NCBI RefSeq assembly: GCF_001411555.2
Contig: NC_049907.1
Location: forward strand, 11,092,622-11,156,621
DNA length: 64,000 nt
DNA from: Juglans regia
Taxonomy: Eukaryota; Streptophyta; Magnoliopsida; Fagales; Juglandaceae
Direction: 5' to 3'
Below, in pieces: positions 44,613 to 57,541 of the stretch (its first letter is position 1; each line of letters begins with the position of its first letter). Both the position numbers and the translations under genes were made by a program. Under the pieces are notes generated by a model, which saw only the letters and a program-made list of their open reading frames with translations, was not told where the DNA came from and ran no database searches.

Positions 44613-45337
44613 TTATGAACTGTAGGTGGTAACTGAAAATGAGCAAGATCTCACCCTATGTGCAGCAATCATCATGGTCACTATATGGTTCAGTAGAAAC
44701 CAAAAAGTTCATCATGGAAAAAAACCAAATGTCATGGATATGATTAGGATGGTAAAGTGTGAACTAGAAGAATATAGAGATGCTAGAAAATCGAAGAATA
44801 TGGATAGAGCAAGGTACTGGATACCCCCGAAGAAGGATAAATGGAAAATTAATTATGATGCAGCTGTTAGAGGCAAGCACTCGGTCATTGCAGCGGTGTC
44901 GAGGGATTATAGGGGGCAAATAAACTATGGATGGAAAAAATCCAAACCAACTCCTCATGTGAAGCAAAAGGTCAAGCAGCAGTCCTAGCTTGTAAACTAG
45001 CGGAAAATATAGGAATTGATCAACTGCATATTGAAGGATACTCCAAAGAAGTACACCAAGCAGTGGAATACAATGGTGAAGAGAACAAGTGGAGATTGAG
45101 AGGCTGGACAGAAGATATCAAGGGACATTTGCATAACCACGTGGAATGAAGCTTCTTTTGGATCCCCCAGACTTGCTAAATGGGTTGATGTTGCAGATAC
45201 TTTTGGGTTCTTTAAGGGAGATATTATTCCAAATTTATATGTAAAATGGGAGGAATTTTTGCCCCCATGGTTATATTCTGTAATCTTGGTTATTTAATAT
45301 AATTATCTTATTCAACAAATAGAAAAAAAAAAAACAA
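44613..45337 (+). mobile_element. LINE 3' end (RNase H part), 5' truncated
   Basis: The frame from 44626 reads LCAAIIMVTIWFSRNQKVHH, then WIPPKKDKWKINYDAAVRGK and the start of the RNase H fold. A frame change near 44950 leads to AAVLACKLAENIGIDQLHIE (44931-45149). Stops follow, and an A tail lies at about 45325-45337. It differs from the neighbouring LINEs, so it is a separate insertion. Confidence 0.8.
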
Positions 45338-45496
45338 TTGTAGAGTGAAAATTTTGAATTTACAAGAAACAGACAAAAGGGCTACTTAGAAAAGGTAAAA
45401 TTTTCTTTGTAAAATGGTATCTGAAGTTTGAAAATACCAATACTATTTTTGGATTTAAGGAAACTATTTATTGTTAATATATATACTCAAAGGTTT
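45338..45496. other. Short spacer
   Basis: AT-rich; nothing recognised. Its right edge contains CAAAGGT, also found just beyond 52838, a possible target duplication of the next element. Confidence 0.35.
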
Positions 45497-47925
45497 TGAT
45501 GCCCCCAGCTTGTACTTGGGATTTGGTGGACTTGGAAGCACTGAGAAATGCAACACAAGGTTACCTACTCCCCTTCATGACTGATAAAAATGTAATACAC
45601 CTAGCATGCATATAACAATATACAATATTAGCAGTGGATAAATTTTCTTATTTGAACAATACAATGTACCGTAAGTAATATATCCCAAAAATATAAGCAT
45701 ACTACATAAAAATTCACATAACAAACGTTCAAACTTTAAGTATGTCCAAAAGATCAGTAACTTCACGAGTACTGGAGACAACACTCCTTAAGTATATGCA
45801 AAGACTAATATAATACTAGGCTAGTCCTTTAAGTAGCTCAAGAAACTCGGCCAAGGAAACCAAAATATTATTGATAAACCAGAGCATCAAAGCGATGAAC
45901 TCTATGTCGTTGCGTTGTTATCCAATCGACCTTCTCCAGTCGATCATTTGTCGTGTCTCCTAATCCTGGCATGTGATCTACCATTCCGGAAGGAATGGTA
46001 TTGGAACTACTAAGTGAAATTTGATTATAAATCTCAGCAAGTTATCAAATAACTATAACTAACAGTGTACAGATGCATGCATGACAGTAAAAACATGAAT
46101 GCTAATGTGAACATGTGTGAACGTGACATAACTTGGTAATTCACATGGTATGAGCTAACATGACGTCAACTGACATGGACTGCAATTGAACATGAACTGT
46201 AACTAACATGAACTAAACTGAACTTGAAACTTAACGAAACGTGAACTGAACTTGAAACTAAACATGAACTTGGAATCTTGTTCTCATAATAACTTTTTAA
46301 TTAAACATGAACTATGGATACTATACAGGTCCTCTTGAGTCGTGCACCTCTATCAATACCGCATCACATCATAGGTATCTTCACCAGTTGTGAGCATATT
46401 GACATATGCATCACACTACGAGTATCTACACCTGGTGCAAGTATGTAATGTATACATCCTAGGACAAATATTTGTACCTGCACGAATGCGTATAACATGA
46501 AATCGAATTGTGGTTTGGCACCATCGGCGTTGGTGCCTGACTTCGCTCCGCTGACCAGTTATTTAGACCCCATTCGAAGCCTCTTAATGGTACTTTTTCA
46601 ACCTAGAGAATTTCACACTAGTTTAGACACTCCAGTGTGAACAATGGAGTTCCACTAAGATATTGCCTCATCCTAGCACTTGGGGTCGTGATAAACATAA
46701 CATACTCAAAAGATTGGAAAAATTGATTTCCGTGATGAACTCCATACTCGTGGCATGACGTGGCATGAAATGAAATGAAAATTATCCTGGCATGGCATGG
46801 CATGACATGTGAGCATGACTAACAACATGACATAACATGGTGTGCAATAGTTAAACATGAAATGACGTAATATGATATGTAAGAGATAATTTCATACTTG
46901 AAAATAAAATATGGCATGACTTAACATAACATGTAATAGATAATTTCTTGCTTGAAAGTAAAGCATGGTATAACATACCTTAACATATATATGTAAAGCC
47001 TAACCAACATGAATGATGGTTTGTTACCACCATACATACATATATACCCTGAAAGTAAGTTAGAGGCTAACTTATAGTGATTGAAGAAGCGTGACAAATT
47101 TAAGCGTGAAATAATGGAAACTGTAAGGAGACATTTCTAAAGGTTAGAAACTCCTCACTAGTATACTTAAAAATATAAAACCATTGATTCATAGTAAAAT
47201 GACCATTGTACTTGTCATTTGTGGAAAAATGACCATTTTACCCTTATTTCAAAGATTTCACATCCTTATTCCAAAACTCATCAAAATCTACATTTCTCAT
47301 GTAAATTTTATCCTAAATCTTAATATCTAATTATAAAAACTTAAAACACAACATAGCTACAAAAACCAAGCATAGGCCGAAACACACTAAGGTTAAAATC
47401 CGTATTTTTGTTACAATTCTTGCAAACTCTAACTTTCATACTAAAACCGAATCATACAACATACAAAAACATATTATGTCATCCTAGGAAATTAACAAAA
47501 CACAAATCATAAAAACCATAATTTCCTTCATGCCAAAAGATCAAGTTTTTTTACCACAAAGAACAATCCTTTAATGTTCTTGGTCTATCATTTTGTCCAA
47601 TCAACTTTAAGAACTCAAAAATTTTATAAAAATATTTGTAACCTAATCACAAATCAATCCTAAGAAATATCATACTTGAATTAATAAGTCAAAGATCACA
47701 AAAATTCCAAAATGTCAATCAATACAATCGGTTTGCACATTTTCTCCAAAGCTGAGTACTACATGTTTTGGTCTTTGATCAAACCACTAGATCTAACCTT
47801 TTCCATGAAGTAACCCATCAATAAAAAATATCATTTGCTTCAAATTCAAGTCCTAAAATTGATCTAAGCATTAAATTCAAGATCACATGGCAAAAATTGC
47901 ATAGAAACACAACACACTGGAACTT
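45497..47925 (-). repeat. Truncated 3' LTR of the chromovirus-like element
   Basis: This is collinear with 48685 to about 51130 of the full LTR. It contains low-complexity runs built from AACATGAACTGAACTTGAA (about 46085-46320) and CATGACATAACATG (46740-46960). The junction with gag sequence is near 47920-47930. Confidence 0.75.
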
Positions 47926-48684
47926 CTATACTTGCTTCTTCTCCATAGAAATTAGGTGAGGTGGGAACCTCCCTAATGCCATGAATCTAGCAGTGTACTA
48001 TTCCACGGTTAAGTTACCTTGAGATAAAAATGAAAACTCCTGGGCATTCTATTGTTTGACAGAATCTAGAAATAATCTGTTGTCAAATTCCTCCAATATT
48101 TCCCAAGTCAAAGCAGCTAGGGTTCCCAGCTCCTTTTCTAGAAGCATCCTTTGTGTATCCTACCAAATGCCAGCTTCTTCTTGAAATAGGTATCCAGTGT
48201 ATAGTACCTTATGCTCTTTAGTGCATTTGCAGAACTCGTATGCCATTTAAGAATCGATAATGCATTTTCTCGCCCTCATGGGCCCTTCGTTACCAGAAAA
48301 TTTCAGGTATCTGTGAACTAGAAACTTCTCGTACAAATAACCCCTAACTTTGGGTTTAGGTGCATGCACTTGCTGCTGTTGCTGATGTCTAAGCACGTCA
48401 GTTAGTAGATGTACAATGTACAACTTCAGCTAATCATCGCCCTCTGTCAATTGGAGGATTCCAATCTTCGTGGTTGTTATTTCCACTAGGGTTCCTAGAT
48501 TCTCTACAACGCATCATGTGTTACTTCCTGAAACACATGTGTATGCATATCAAATACACATACTAATTGTTATACTTAGGAAATTCAAGCATAAAGAAAG
48601 ACTAAAATTTCAATCCTATACTCTCGTACAATTCCTAGGGACATGTGGGTTTAACCCAGAGACGTATTACTCTGATACCTCCTA
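47926..48684 (-). pseudogene. Chromovirus gag fragment and 5' leader
   Basis: On the minus strand the leader follows the primer site near 48680. From about 48330 there are readable gag pieces: CTKEHKVLYTGYLFQEEAGI, TLAALTWEILEEFDNRLFLD, then SFLSQGNLTVE and ARFMALGRFPPHLI. These fit the W-x2-F...F-LxQG-x-TVxEYxxxFxxLxRF pattern of Ty3 retrotrans_gag. Several stops interrupt it, and it ends abruptly at the join with truncated LTR sequence. There is no nucleocapsid, protease or RT. Confidence 0.65.
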
Positions 48685-51600
48685 TGATGCCCCTAGATTC
48701 TACTTGGGATTGACAGACTTTGAAGTATCGAGACATGCAATACAAGGTTACCTACCTCCATTCATGACGATTAAAAATGCAATGCACCTAGCATGCGTCT
48801 AACAATATGCAATATTTAGAGCGAATAATTTTTTTTTTCTTTTGAACAATATTATGTACCAAAAATAACATATCCCAAAACATAAACATATTTCATAAAA
48901 TCTACATAACATACGTTTAAAAGTTACAGTGTATGTCCAAGCATCTTTAACATCACAAGTACTGGAGATAGCGATCCTTAACCTAATCGACCTCCTTTAA
49001 TTGACCATCAGTTGCATCACCTGATCTTGGTACATGATCTTCCATTCCGGAGAGATGGTAGTTGGGACTACCTAGTAACATTTGATTACAAATCTCAACA
49101 ACCTAACAGATAACTTTAACTATCAGTGTACAGATGCATGCATGATAGTAAAAACATGAATGTTGGCGTGAACATGAATAAAGGTGACGTGACTTAACAA
49201 ACAATATGACATGTGCTATTATAACTTGAATTGAATTGACGTGAACTTGAGACTGAGCTGACATGAACTTGAACTGAACATGAAATAACATAACATGAAA
49301 CTAAATATGAAACCGAAACTTGTAATTGACGTGAAACTTAACTTGAAAATGAATTGAACATGAACTTGAAATTTTGTTCATAAATAAATAATTAATTAAA
49401 TATGAAGTGTAATTGACATGAACGTGACATGAACTGAACTTAACTTGAGCTGGAACTTAACATGAACTGAACGTGAAACTGGACATGAACTGGACTTAAC
49501 TTGAAATAGAACTTAAATGAATTGAACGTGAAACTGAACATGAACTCTGACAATCAAAATTATTTCACCAGCTGTTTCGTAAGGAATAGTGAACAATTAG
49601 AATGATTTCATCAAACGTATTCTATCAAAGATACTCAGACAATCAGAATGAGTATGCCATGAGTAGTTTAAATGAGATACCCTAACAACCAGAATGATTA
49701 TCCCAGGAGTACCTAGTAATAGCTTTCATGAAAATATTTTGACAACCAAAATGATTATGCCACGAGCATTTTAGTTTAGACACTCTAGCAATCAGAATGA
49801 TTACGCCAGAAGTACCTTGAGTGAATTATCAATGGAGATACTTGGACAATCATAGTGATTACGTGATGAGTATCCCACGCATGACTGACTAAGAAAAAAC
49901 TGCTTTTTGTGACAACTGTACTCATGGGACAATGACGTGTCGTGAGATGACATGACAGATGATATAGCTTAACATGACGCGATATGTACGTGTGACTAAT
50001 TGACATTGCATAACATGAAACAGGTAAACATTTCATTACATGGTGTGTCATGTAATAGATAAGCTTTTCGCAACATAATATAATATGTAACAGATAAATA
50101 TTTTGTCACATAGCATAATGTGTAATAGATAAACATTCATGACATTGCATAATGTATTACATATAAACATTGAATGACATGACGTAACATATAGCAGATA
50201 ATCAATGCATGACATGACATAACGTGTAACAGATAAGTATGTACTAGAAATAACATCATAGCATCGCATAACATATCGTTTATAATAAGCATCATGAACA
50301 TGAATGATGGTTACTAACCACCAATACACAATATCCAGAAAGTAAGGTAGAGTCTATATACAGTGATTTAAGCGTGACGAAATTAAGCTTGAATAACAAG
50401 AATTATAAGTGGATATTTCTAAGGTTAGAAGCTCCTTACTCGTGAACTTAGAAAAATAAAATTACTGACTTAGACTAAAATTAACATTTTACCCCTACTT
50501 GTGGGAAGATTCACATCCTAACTTCAAAACTCACCAAAATTTATATTTCTTATGTAAATTTTGTCCTAATCCAAATATCTAATTAGAAAAATTTAAATCG
50601 AAACAAAACTACAAGAAACAAGCATGAGCCGAAACACACTAAGGGTAAAATCCTTAATTTTTGTTGCAATTCTTTTAAACACCAACTTTTACGCTAAAAC
50701 CAAATCATGCAACATACAAAATCATATCCTACGTGTTAAAATCATGCAAAGACCATAAAACATACATTTTACAAATAGCATAAACTTCTCATGCTAAGAA
50801 AATGATAAAACACCAAATCAAATAACTCTTTGTTGAAATTAGATTATTTCCTTTCCAATAAACCCCAAGGACTCCAAAAATCCATAAACATATTCTAAAT
50901 ATATTCATAAAACATTCATAAGGACTATCATGCTTTGAATAATTCAACCAAGACCACAAAAAGTCAGAAAGTCATACTCAACACAATCATATGCACTTAT
51001 TCTCCAAAATCGAGTACTATGTGATTTAGTCTTTTTATCGAACCATTAGATCCGAAACTTCCATTGAAGTTCTAAAATAGATCTGAGCATCAAACCTAAG
51101 ATCACAAGCATAAAAGTGCATAAAAACATAGATCCATATGTCAGCCTCACATACAAGACCTAACCAGACCTTTGCATGCATGCAAATTCATATATTCATG
51201 ATCAACACCATAAATCTTCAAAATAACATTCTAACACATAGATCAAAGTCTTGAGAGAAAAATATATGAATATCAAAGTCATTGTAGCATGCTTTCATAA
51301 CAAAAGACCTAAGCTTTCCAAAAATGACAAACTGTTTTCTCATATCATGCAAAACTTTTTAGTAAAAACTCTCAATATGCAACGAATTTAAATCCAACCT
51401 GCATGTTAATATTGTTAGTAGTAAACCATGAAAATCTCAGACCAAGATATTTTCAAGAACATCATCAAAACAATTAAATAATCACACACTATCTAGATTA
51501 CTGTCCAGTATGACCTTTGCATGCTTAAACAAACTTTTCACTTATCAAAACTCGACGAGAAATCACAAAACATATACCAATAGAAACTGGACTCAAAAGA

Positions 51601-52839
51601 GGAAAAACTTATGTAAAGCAAGTTTGGGAATCTACTTACAAGGGTTTCAAAAAATTAGAAGAAGAAAGGCCAGAAAAGCTATTTGAAATTTCTCCTTGAG
51701 TTTTCTCGAAGTAAGTGTTCTAAAAGTGACAAAAGCCTAAGGGACAAGACATGGACGACTCATATACTATTGTAGGGGTTGAGAAGGGATTTGGCGGTGA
51801 CTTTTTAGTGATGGGTTATTAGGTAAAACCATAAGAAAAACCATAGGCTACAACACGGTTTTGTGCCTTGAAGCTTTTGTGTGATGGGTGGTGGTGGGGT
51901 GGTGGTGAAGTGGTTGATTGCCTTCCCATCAACCAGTATTTTAGGCTGACATGGGCAGTGGAAGTACACTCATGGTAGTGGAAAAACTTTACCATGAAGC
52001 CATGCATAGGTGGTGCATTTTGGTGGGGCCTTATTTGGGCCTAAACCGATTGGGCCTCATTTGGGGTTTCAATAGGGTTTGGTTTAGGGTTTCGATTTCT
52101 ATCAAGCCCAAATCCTTTTTTTTTTGGCCACATGAAAATACTATGCTATAAAAGAATAGATAAGGGTGTAATGACATAAATATGAATGGTTAATAGCATC
52201 TGGAAGTAATTTAATCTAATGATTAAACACTAAGCTAAATTGACTTCATTTAAGGTTTGGGATACCATTTAGGGTTTCAGTTCCCCCAATGTATTTGGGG
52301 TTTCCATTGGATTCCAAATATTTTGGGTTTCACTAGGGTTGAAACCCTATTTGGTTTGACACAAAAATGAATGGTTGGTTGGAATAGTATTTGGCTAAGG
52401 TGGCATAAGCACAAAACTTGATTTTCCTTCATTTCCTTCACATTTCCATCTCATGGTTCCTCTTGGTGCCAAGTGTCCTAGACTATTCACCAAGTGTGGC
52501 TAAGATCTTACCAAGTGTCAAAATGAAACTTCTCTAGATTGATTCAGATAGTCCGTACTATGATATGAAAATGGCTGGACTGCATGCCACATGGTGCTAA
52601 CATAGAAGTTACTATTCACTCTGAAAAATGGTGAAAATAACATTGCACCATAAAATCCTAAATAATCCTACGAAACTAGAAGTGCACTTCACTTCACGAA
52701 TTTCAACTCCTAAGTGCTTTAACAAATCAAGACGCATTTTTGAACATTTGTTACTCAATTCGTGAGACATTTTGGAGTCTTCACAACGTTCCTAAATCCT
52801 AAAGAAATTATTCCACTAAATTTCTGGTGGGCTATTACA
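48685..52839 (-). repeat. Complete 5' LTR (4.2 kb) with internal minisatellites
   Basis: Three internal fields expand it. GACATGAACTTGAACTGAAC-type runs lie at 49200-49545. A roughly 50-60-bp unit ACAATCAGAATGATTATGCC plus ACGAGTA lies at about 49550-49880. A roughly 50-bp unit CATAACATGTAACAGATAAA lies at about 49975-50250. The ACAATCAGAATGATT array is absent from the left LTR, so it expanded after, or differs between, the copies. The small ORFs here come from repeats. Confidence 0.72.
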
Positions 52840-55800
52840 AAGGTCAGGGGCAATATATATGTATTTATGGTCGTGCATGTCTTTGACAATTTAGCAAGTA
52901 TAAATTATGATTCGCAATATGAAATTAAAGTTGTCTTTAAAGAATTTTAAAAATGAAATTTGTGAATGAGACATCTTTCGTAATTGAGATTTAATTTTAA
53001 TACAAAGACAAGGACGGTTAGGATTGTCTCAGAAAATTTATATAAAGTTTTGAAATACTTTGCATGAATAATTGTTGGTCAATTGATGATTGAAAAAAAT
53101 GTGACATTCTCAGTATTTGCAATGTCCTAAAATTGATTAGGTTGTTAAACAAATTTTGCATACATTGGTTGCAAGGAATTTAATGATTGCACAAACTTGT
53201 ATAAGTCTAAATATTTGTTTTTCAGTTGGCATCCTTCATTGTTGCCAAAGTAACCCAATGATGTTTGACCAAAAAATTTTGGAATGAGTGCCATGTTATT
53301 TTTAAAAAATTAAAGACTATATTGTTTTCCTTAGAAGAACTTATAGTCTTAATGTAACTGAACTTCTAGAATTTATTTTGCGAGATTGCTCTAATAATAG
53401 AAAATATAATTTTGGTTATATATTTTTCTACTAGTAGAGTTATTTTATGGTAAAGTATGAGTCAAGTCTCTTATTGCTTCATGTGAAATATAGGCTGAGT
53501 TTGTGACATATTTTGAGGCCACAATGTATGGTATATGACTAAGGAAGTTTATCATAGAACTTGGAATTGTCGAAGCAGTAATTCCTCAAAGTATTTAATT
53601 GTCACAATGAGTCAAGTCTCTTATTGATTCATGTGAAAGTAGTATTTAATACTACTTGGAACTGTGGTATTGATATATTATATGGACATTATTTGTAGCA
53701 GTAATTGTCAAATTTATCGTAGGCCTATACTACAAAGAATGTATTGCAAGAATTCCTCATAGTATTTTTCTCCAAATAATGAGTATTTAATGAAATTTTA
53801 AATACAAGTGTTAAGGAGAATGTACAGAAACAAATAATATCCATATAATATATCAACACTACAGTTTAAAGAATATGTTAAAAAGATAGGTCTTATACCT
53901 ATACCCATGATTTGAACATGTTAACAAGATCATTGATATGCGAAGTATTTTCTCACTAGACAATGAGAGATATCTATTATGGTTATTTCTGTTGTTCTGC
54001 TTTCCACTTTATATATACATTGAATGCTGTGGAGTAATAATGCAAGATAATGTCTGCAATTGACATGAATTAGAACCCATGAACGGAATATTGTGTTACA
54101 AGTATTGTAGTACATGGAATGAATTTTGTTGGTTATATAACAGAGGACCGTCTTGACTCACATTGGTAGCCGATTTGAAATTGCTATTACAGAACTCATG
54201 TAATGTATTTTGAGCTAGGAAAGTTTTTTAAAAATGAACATGTACAGTATGGTTTAATAAACCCATGATCGAAAAATTATGTTTTATGGGCATATGGGCC
54301 AAGTGAGAGAATATTAGAGTTTTTATTAAAACTCAATAACCCACACACTCATATTCCTTTAGGTTTATACTAGTTCAAATATATCTCTTAATTAATGAGT
54401 TATAGTGGGACACAAATACCTCTGGATTTCATGATGGCCAGAAGTCTATTAAAGCACTGAATGGGTTAAGGGTTCTCACCTACAACATAATTGTGCCTTT
54501 AGCCATCAGGAGACACTCGAAGGTCAACATAATTGGGTGATCAGGAGAATCCCTATCAAGCTGAAATGGAGGTATGCTTTCTAACTATTATTAATTAATT
54601 TTGTGGATCATAGAAAATCGAAGATCTAATATTAATGTTTCATATTAAAATATTTAACATCTTTGTCTACATTAACTTAAGGAGATGGCCTCAGTTGGCC
54701 TCTTGCTCGCAATCTTTGTTATCTTATCTCTTCAAAGACCTCGATATTGTAACTTCATTTTCTTACCTTAATGTCTGCAATTTGTTTCATCTATTTTGCC
54801 CGATTGCACATTGTCGACCTCCTTTATCTTGCTTCTAATCTTCCACTTCTTCGATCAAATCATCCTTTGTTCTTGAGGTACACTCTCACTCTTGCTTTTC
54901 CCTACTTGTTTACGTAAGATCATCTCTTTCTTATTTTGTCACCTCTGCATTGCATTGGGGTGTCCCTAGAGTGTCTTTGCCTTTTCAGTTAGTTCCTTGA
55001 ACCAACTGTTGATCTAGGGTTTGTTTGAGCTTCTATGCTTTTTACATCCTCTTTAGTTATTGAGAAGAATGATCAGTATATAGATTAGGAGTGTAGTTGG
55101 AAGTTGCTTTTTACATCCTCTTTAGTTATTTTCTTGTTATTATGGCTTTGTATCTATATCACGTGTTCGGTGCCAAAAGAGAAGAAGGGAAAAGTTCTCA
55201 TGTATTACTTAAATAGTACTTGTGTTAAAACCTTTATCTCTGCGTATTTCCTTTTCTCAAACCCTCTCACTATCTTGCTCTTAGTTGTTTTCCTTCCCTT
55301 TCAATTTGGTTGCTTCAAAATGTGAAAGGCGCACATTTGAGATGTTAATTAAGCTATGTGATAAAATCCATAAACTAATGACCTAACGTCAAAAGATGTG
55401 ATATTGGCATAGGGCCACAGAGACAAGACTGGTTTAGTATATACTTAAAAGGGAGGACATGGGTATTGCTAATACCAGACACTAGAAGATCGTATTCTAA
55501 TTTCTAGGGTTGTATTTCTAGATCTGTTTTTTTTTTTTTTTTTTATCTGGTTCCTAACTCATAAAACAGGGTCTATCAAGGTGGAAACCCACCTGGATTT
55601 TACCTGGGTTGGTATAAAATTATTATACTCGCATCTACATGATATGGTTACTGGGTTAATACCTGGATAATTGTAATTGGGTTAAAGAATCTAACTTACG
55701 ATCATTTTGATCTTCCAAAACTAGAGAGAGAAATTCTTCTAGAGAGAGGGAAATAAAAAATCAACCCTAGGGGAGAGAGAGCAAGCTAAGATTTCATGGC

Positions 55801-55847
55801 CGAGTTCCTTATCTCTACCTCACTCTGGGACATGCATAAATAAATAT
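52840..55847. other. Long AT-rich stretch, no gene recognised
   Basis: No domain is found in any frame. Visible structures are a direct repeat GAGTCAAGTCTCTTATTG at 53459 and 53609, an inverted repeat at 53662/53832, and a T run at about 55527-55545. TTTTTACATCCTCTTTAGTT occurs at about 55039 and 55107 (68 bp apart). The stretch probably contains old, unrecognisable repeats. Confidence 0.4.
53662..53864. repeat. 33-bp inverted repeat enclosing about 140 bp
   Basis: The left arm CTGTGGTATTGATATATTAT and following bases (53662-53694) is inverted at 53832-53864, ending ATATATCAACACTACAG. Two or three mismatches separate the arms. It could be a small foldback element; no target duplication was established. 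Confidence 0.7.
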
Positions 55848-56019
55848 GAGAAATGATTTGTACAAATCCCAAATAGACAAGCTCCAGGTAAGCCCTTGTA
55901 AAAAAGTGGACCCCACCTTAAAAAAGTGTAAAAAAGCTATTATTTATTATTGAGACCCACTTTTGTACAAATGGCTTGTATGAGGCTTGTCTTTTTGGGG
56001 CTTGTACCTAGCATTACTC
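55848..56019. mobile_element. 172-bp MITE with about 30-bp inverted termini
   Basis: The left end GAGAAATGATTTGTACAAAT then CCCAAATAGACAAGC is the imperfect complement of the right end GCTTGTCTTTTTGGGGCTTG then TACCTAGCATTACTC. The flanks are AATAAATA on both sides within one base, consistent with an 8-bp hAT-type duplication. The interior has GGACCCCACCTTAAAAAAGT and no ORF. Confidence 0.75.
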
Positions 56020-57541
56020 AATAAATACATCCAACACTATGTCTCTAGCTATATTTTGAATGTTTTCAACGTTTTCGATGCTTTAACTATTTTCTACTTC
56101 TGATGCGATATCTTGAATGGGAACCCTGGATGTCAGTGTGTGTGAGTGTGTGCGTGTAAGTGTTAGTGGCGTCAGCGAGAGTCTATAATCTTGGTACAAG
56201 ACGGCGAATTCTCTGGGACCATTCCACAAAGTGTTACCACGTACATCACACGAGAATGAGAATGCCTCATTTGGAGTGGGGTGGAATGATGTTGTATTTG
56301 GCCTCACCTGATAGTTAGGATGTGGGATCCCTTAGCATATCACGTGCCAATGTCTTCGAGTTAGTTTCGGTTGGGTACAATAGCATCCCCGAGACAATAA
56401 GTTTAAGTGTGTGCCTATGAGCAAGTGTGTGCCTATGAGTAATTGAAGAAAGGAATGACTATGAACGAATAATGATACTTGACCTAAAATTGATTTTCAC
56501 AGGTTTTCTATTATAAGAGATGAGTAACTCTTCACCATAATAGTACTATTGAGTTTTCATTTATTTTGCGTAAAGAAAGGGCTACGTCCCAAGAGGTTGA
56601 TTCGTCTCCCAATTTTGAGGAATGCACGTAGATGTAAGGAGAGACAGTGATCCTCCCATGCACCTATGTATTCTTCTAGTATTTACATAAAATGCTTTCA
56701 TTGCATCTCTGAAAGCATTATCTTTTATTAATGGTCTTGTCATAGCTACCTAACCTACCTATTGTTTTGTTCTCAGGACCATAGACTTTGATGCAAGTTC
56801 AGACCTGGGTATGACACCTAAGGAAGATGAGTCAATCCCGTCCTAGTCTTGACTATGGAGGCTAGGACTCGTTTTTGCACTAGTGTTCACTGTAGTTACC
56901 CTATGCCTTTTGTAGGATGTTCATAATCGAGTCGAACGCTCAATTGTAACTTAGTCGGCCACCTAAGGTAACTAACTCTATATATCCTAACGATGTAATT
57001 TTTTGAGGTTATGAAGGGCAAGAAGCCCTTATTTTTATGAAGTTTAGTTTCTAGTACATACATACTTGTATTGTTCAACAATGTATTCCGTTTATATTTC
57101 CACTGTGCTGTCTTAAAACGAGTTTCATACACGTGTATTTCTCTCAGAATTACTATACGCCTAACAAATTTGGTTGTTGAGCAATTGGCCAACATCCTTG
57201 GCACAATGAAACCTCACCAAGTCTTTCATGAGGGATGGGGCGCCAAACCTTTGCTCTTATTCTTATCTGGTATTCTACCAAGAAGTTTTCTGATTTATTT
57301 TTTCCCACATTTTTATATTCTATTTCAATACTTTAGAATCATTGACGACCTTAGGGAGCGATTCTTTACTTGTGTTAGCGTGTATCAGAATATTACATAA
57401 TATGGTAATATTTTTAGGACAAGATATTTTGCAGATAAACCTTGATTGTATATGTATTTATGTCTTAATTGTATTTCCTTATTTGTGGTAGGCCCTGTTC
57501 AACAATAAAGAAGTCTTTCCTGTACATTTTAAAGACACACT
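56020..57541. other. No gene recognised; possible LTR remnant
   Basis: Phrases such as TGGGTATGACACCTAAGGAA (about 56808) and CTGTGCTGTCTTAAAACGAG (57103) suggest a worn Ty3 LTR, but no ends, primer site or partner copy are visible. Several frames of 70-110 codons exist, none with family resemblance. Confidence 0.3.

Larger units (their letters stand above)
45497..52839 (-). mobile_element. Ty3 chromovirus-like element with unequal long LTRs and a gag scrap
   Basis: Two direct repeats start TGATGCCCC (45497 and 48685) and share their order for about 2.4 kb. Read on the minus strand, the right one is a complete 5' LTR (52839-48685, 4155 bp, starting TGTAATAGCCCACC and ending GGGGCATCA). Just inside it GGTATCAGAG (about 48671-48680) matches the initiator tRNA-Met primer site. 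Then comes about 700 bp holding part of gag. The left LTR lacks its first 1.7 kb: one deletion seems to have removed most of gag, all of pol and the 3' LTR's U3. AAGGT on both outer sides may be the target duplication, though two extra T bases intervene on the left. Confidence 0.75.

Noticed and set aside
49785..50329. His/Met/Ser-rich minus-strand frames
   Set aside because: They arise from the CATGACATAACATG-type minisatellites in the LTR.
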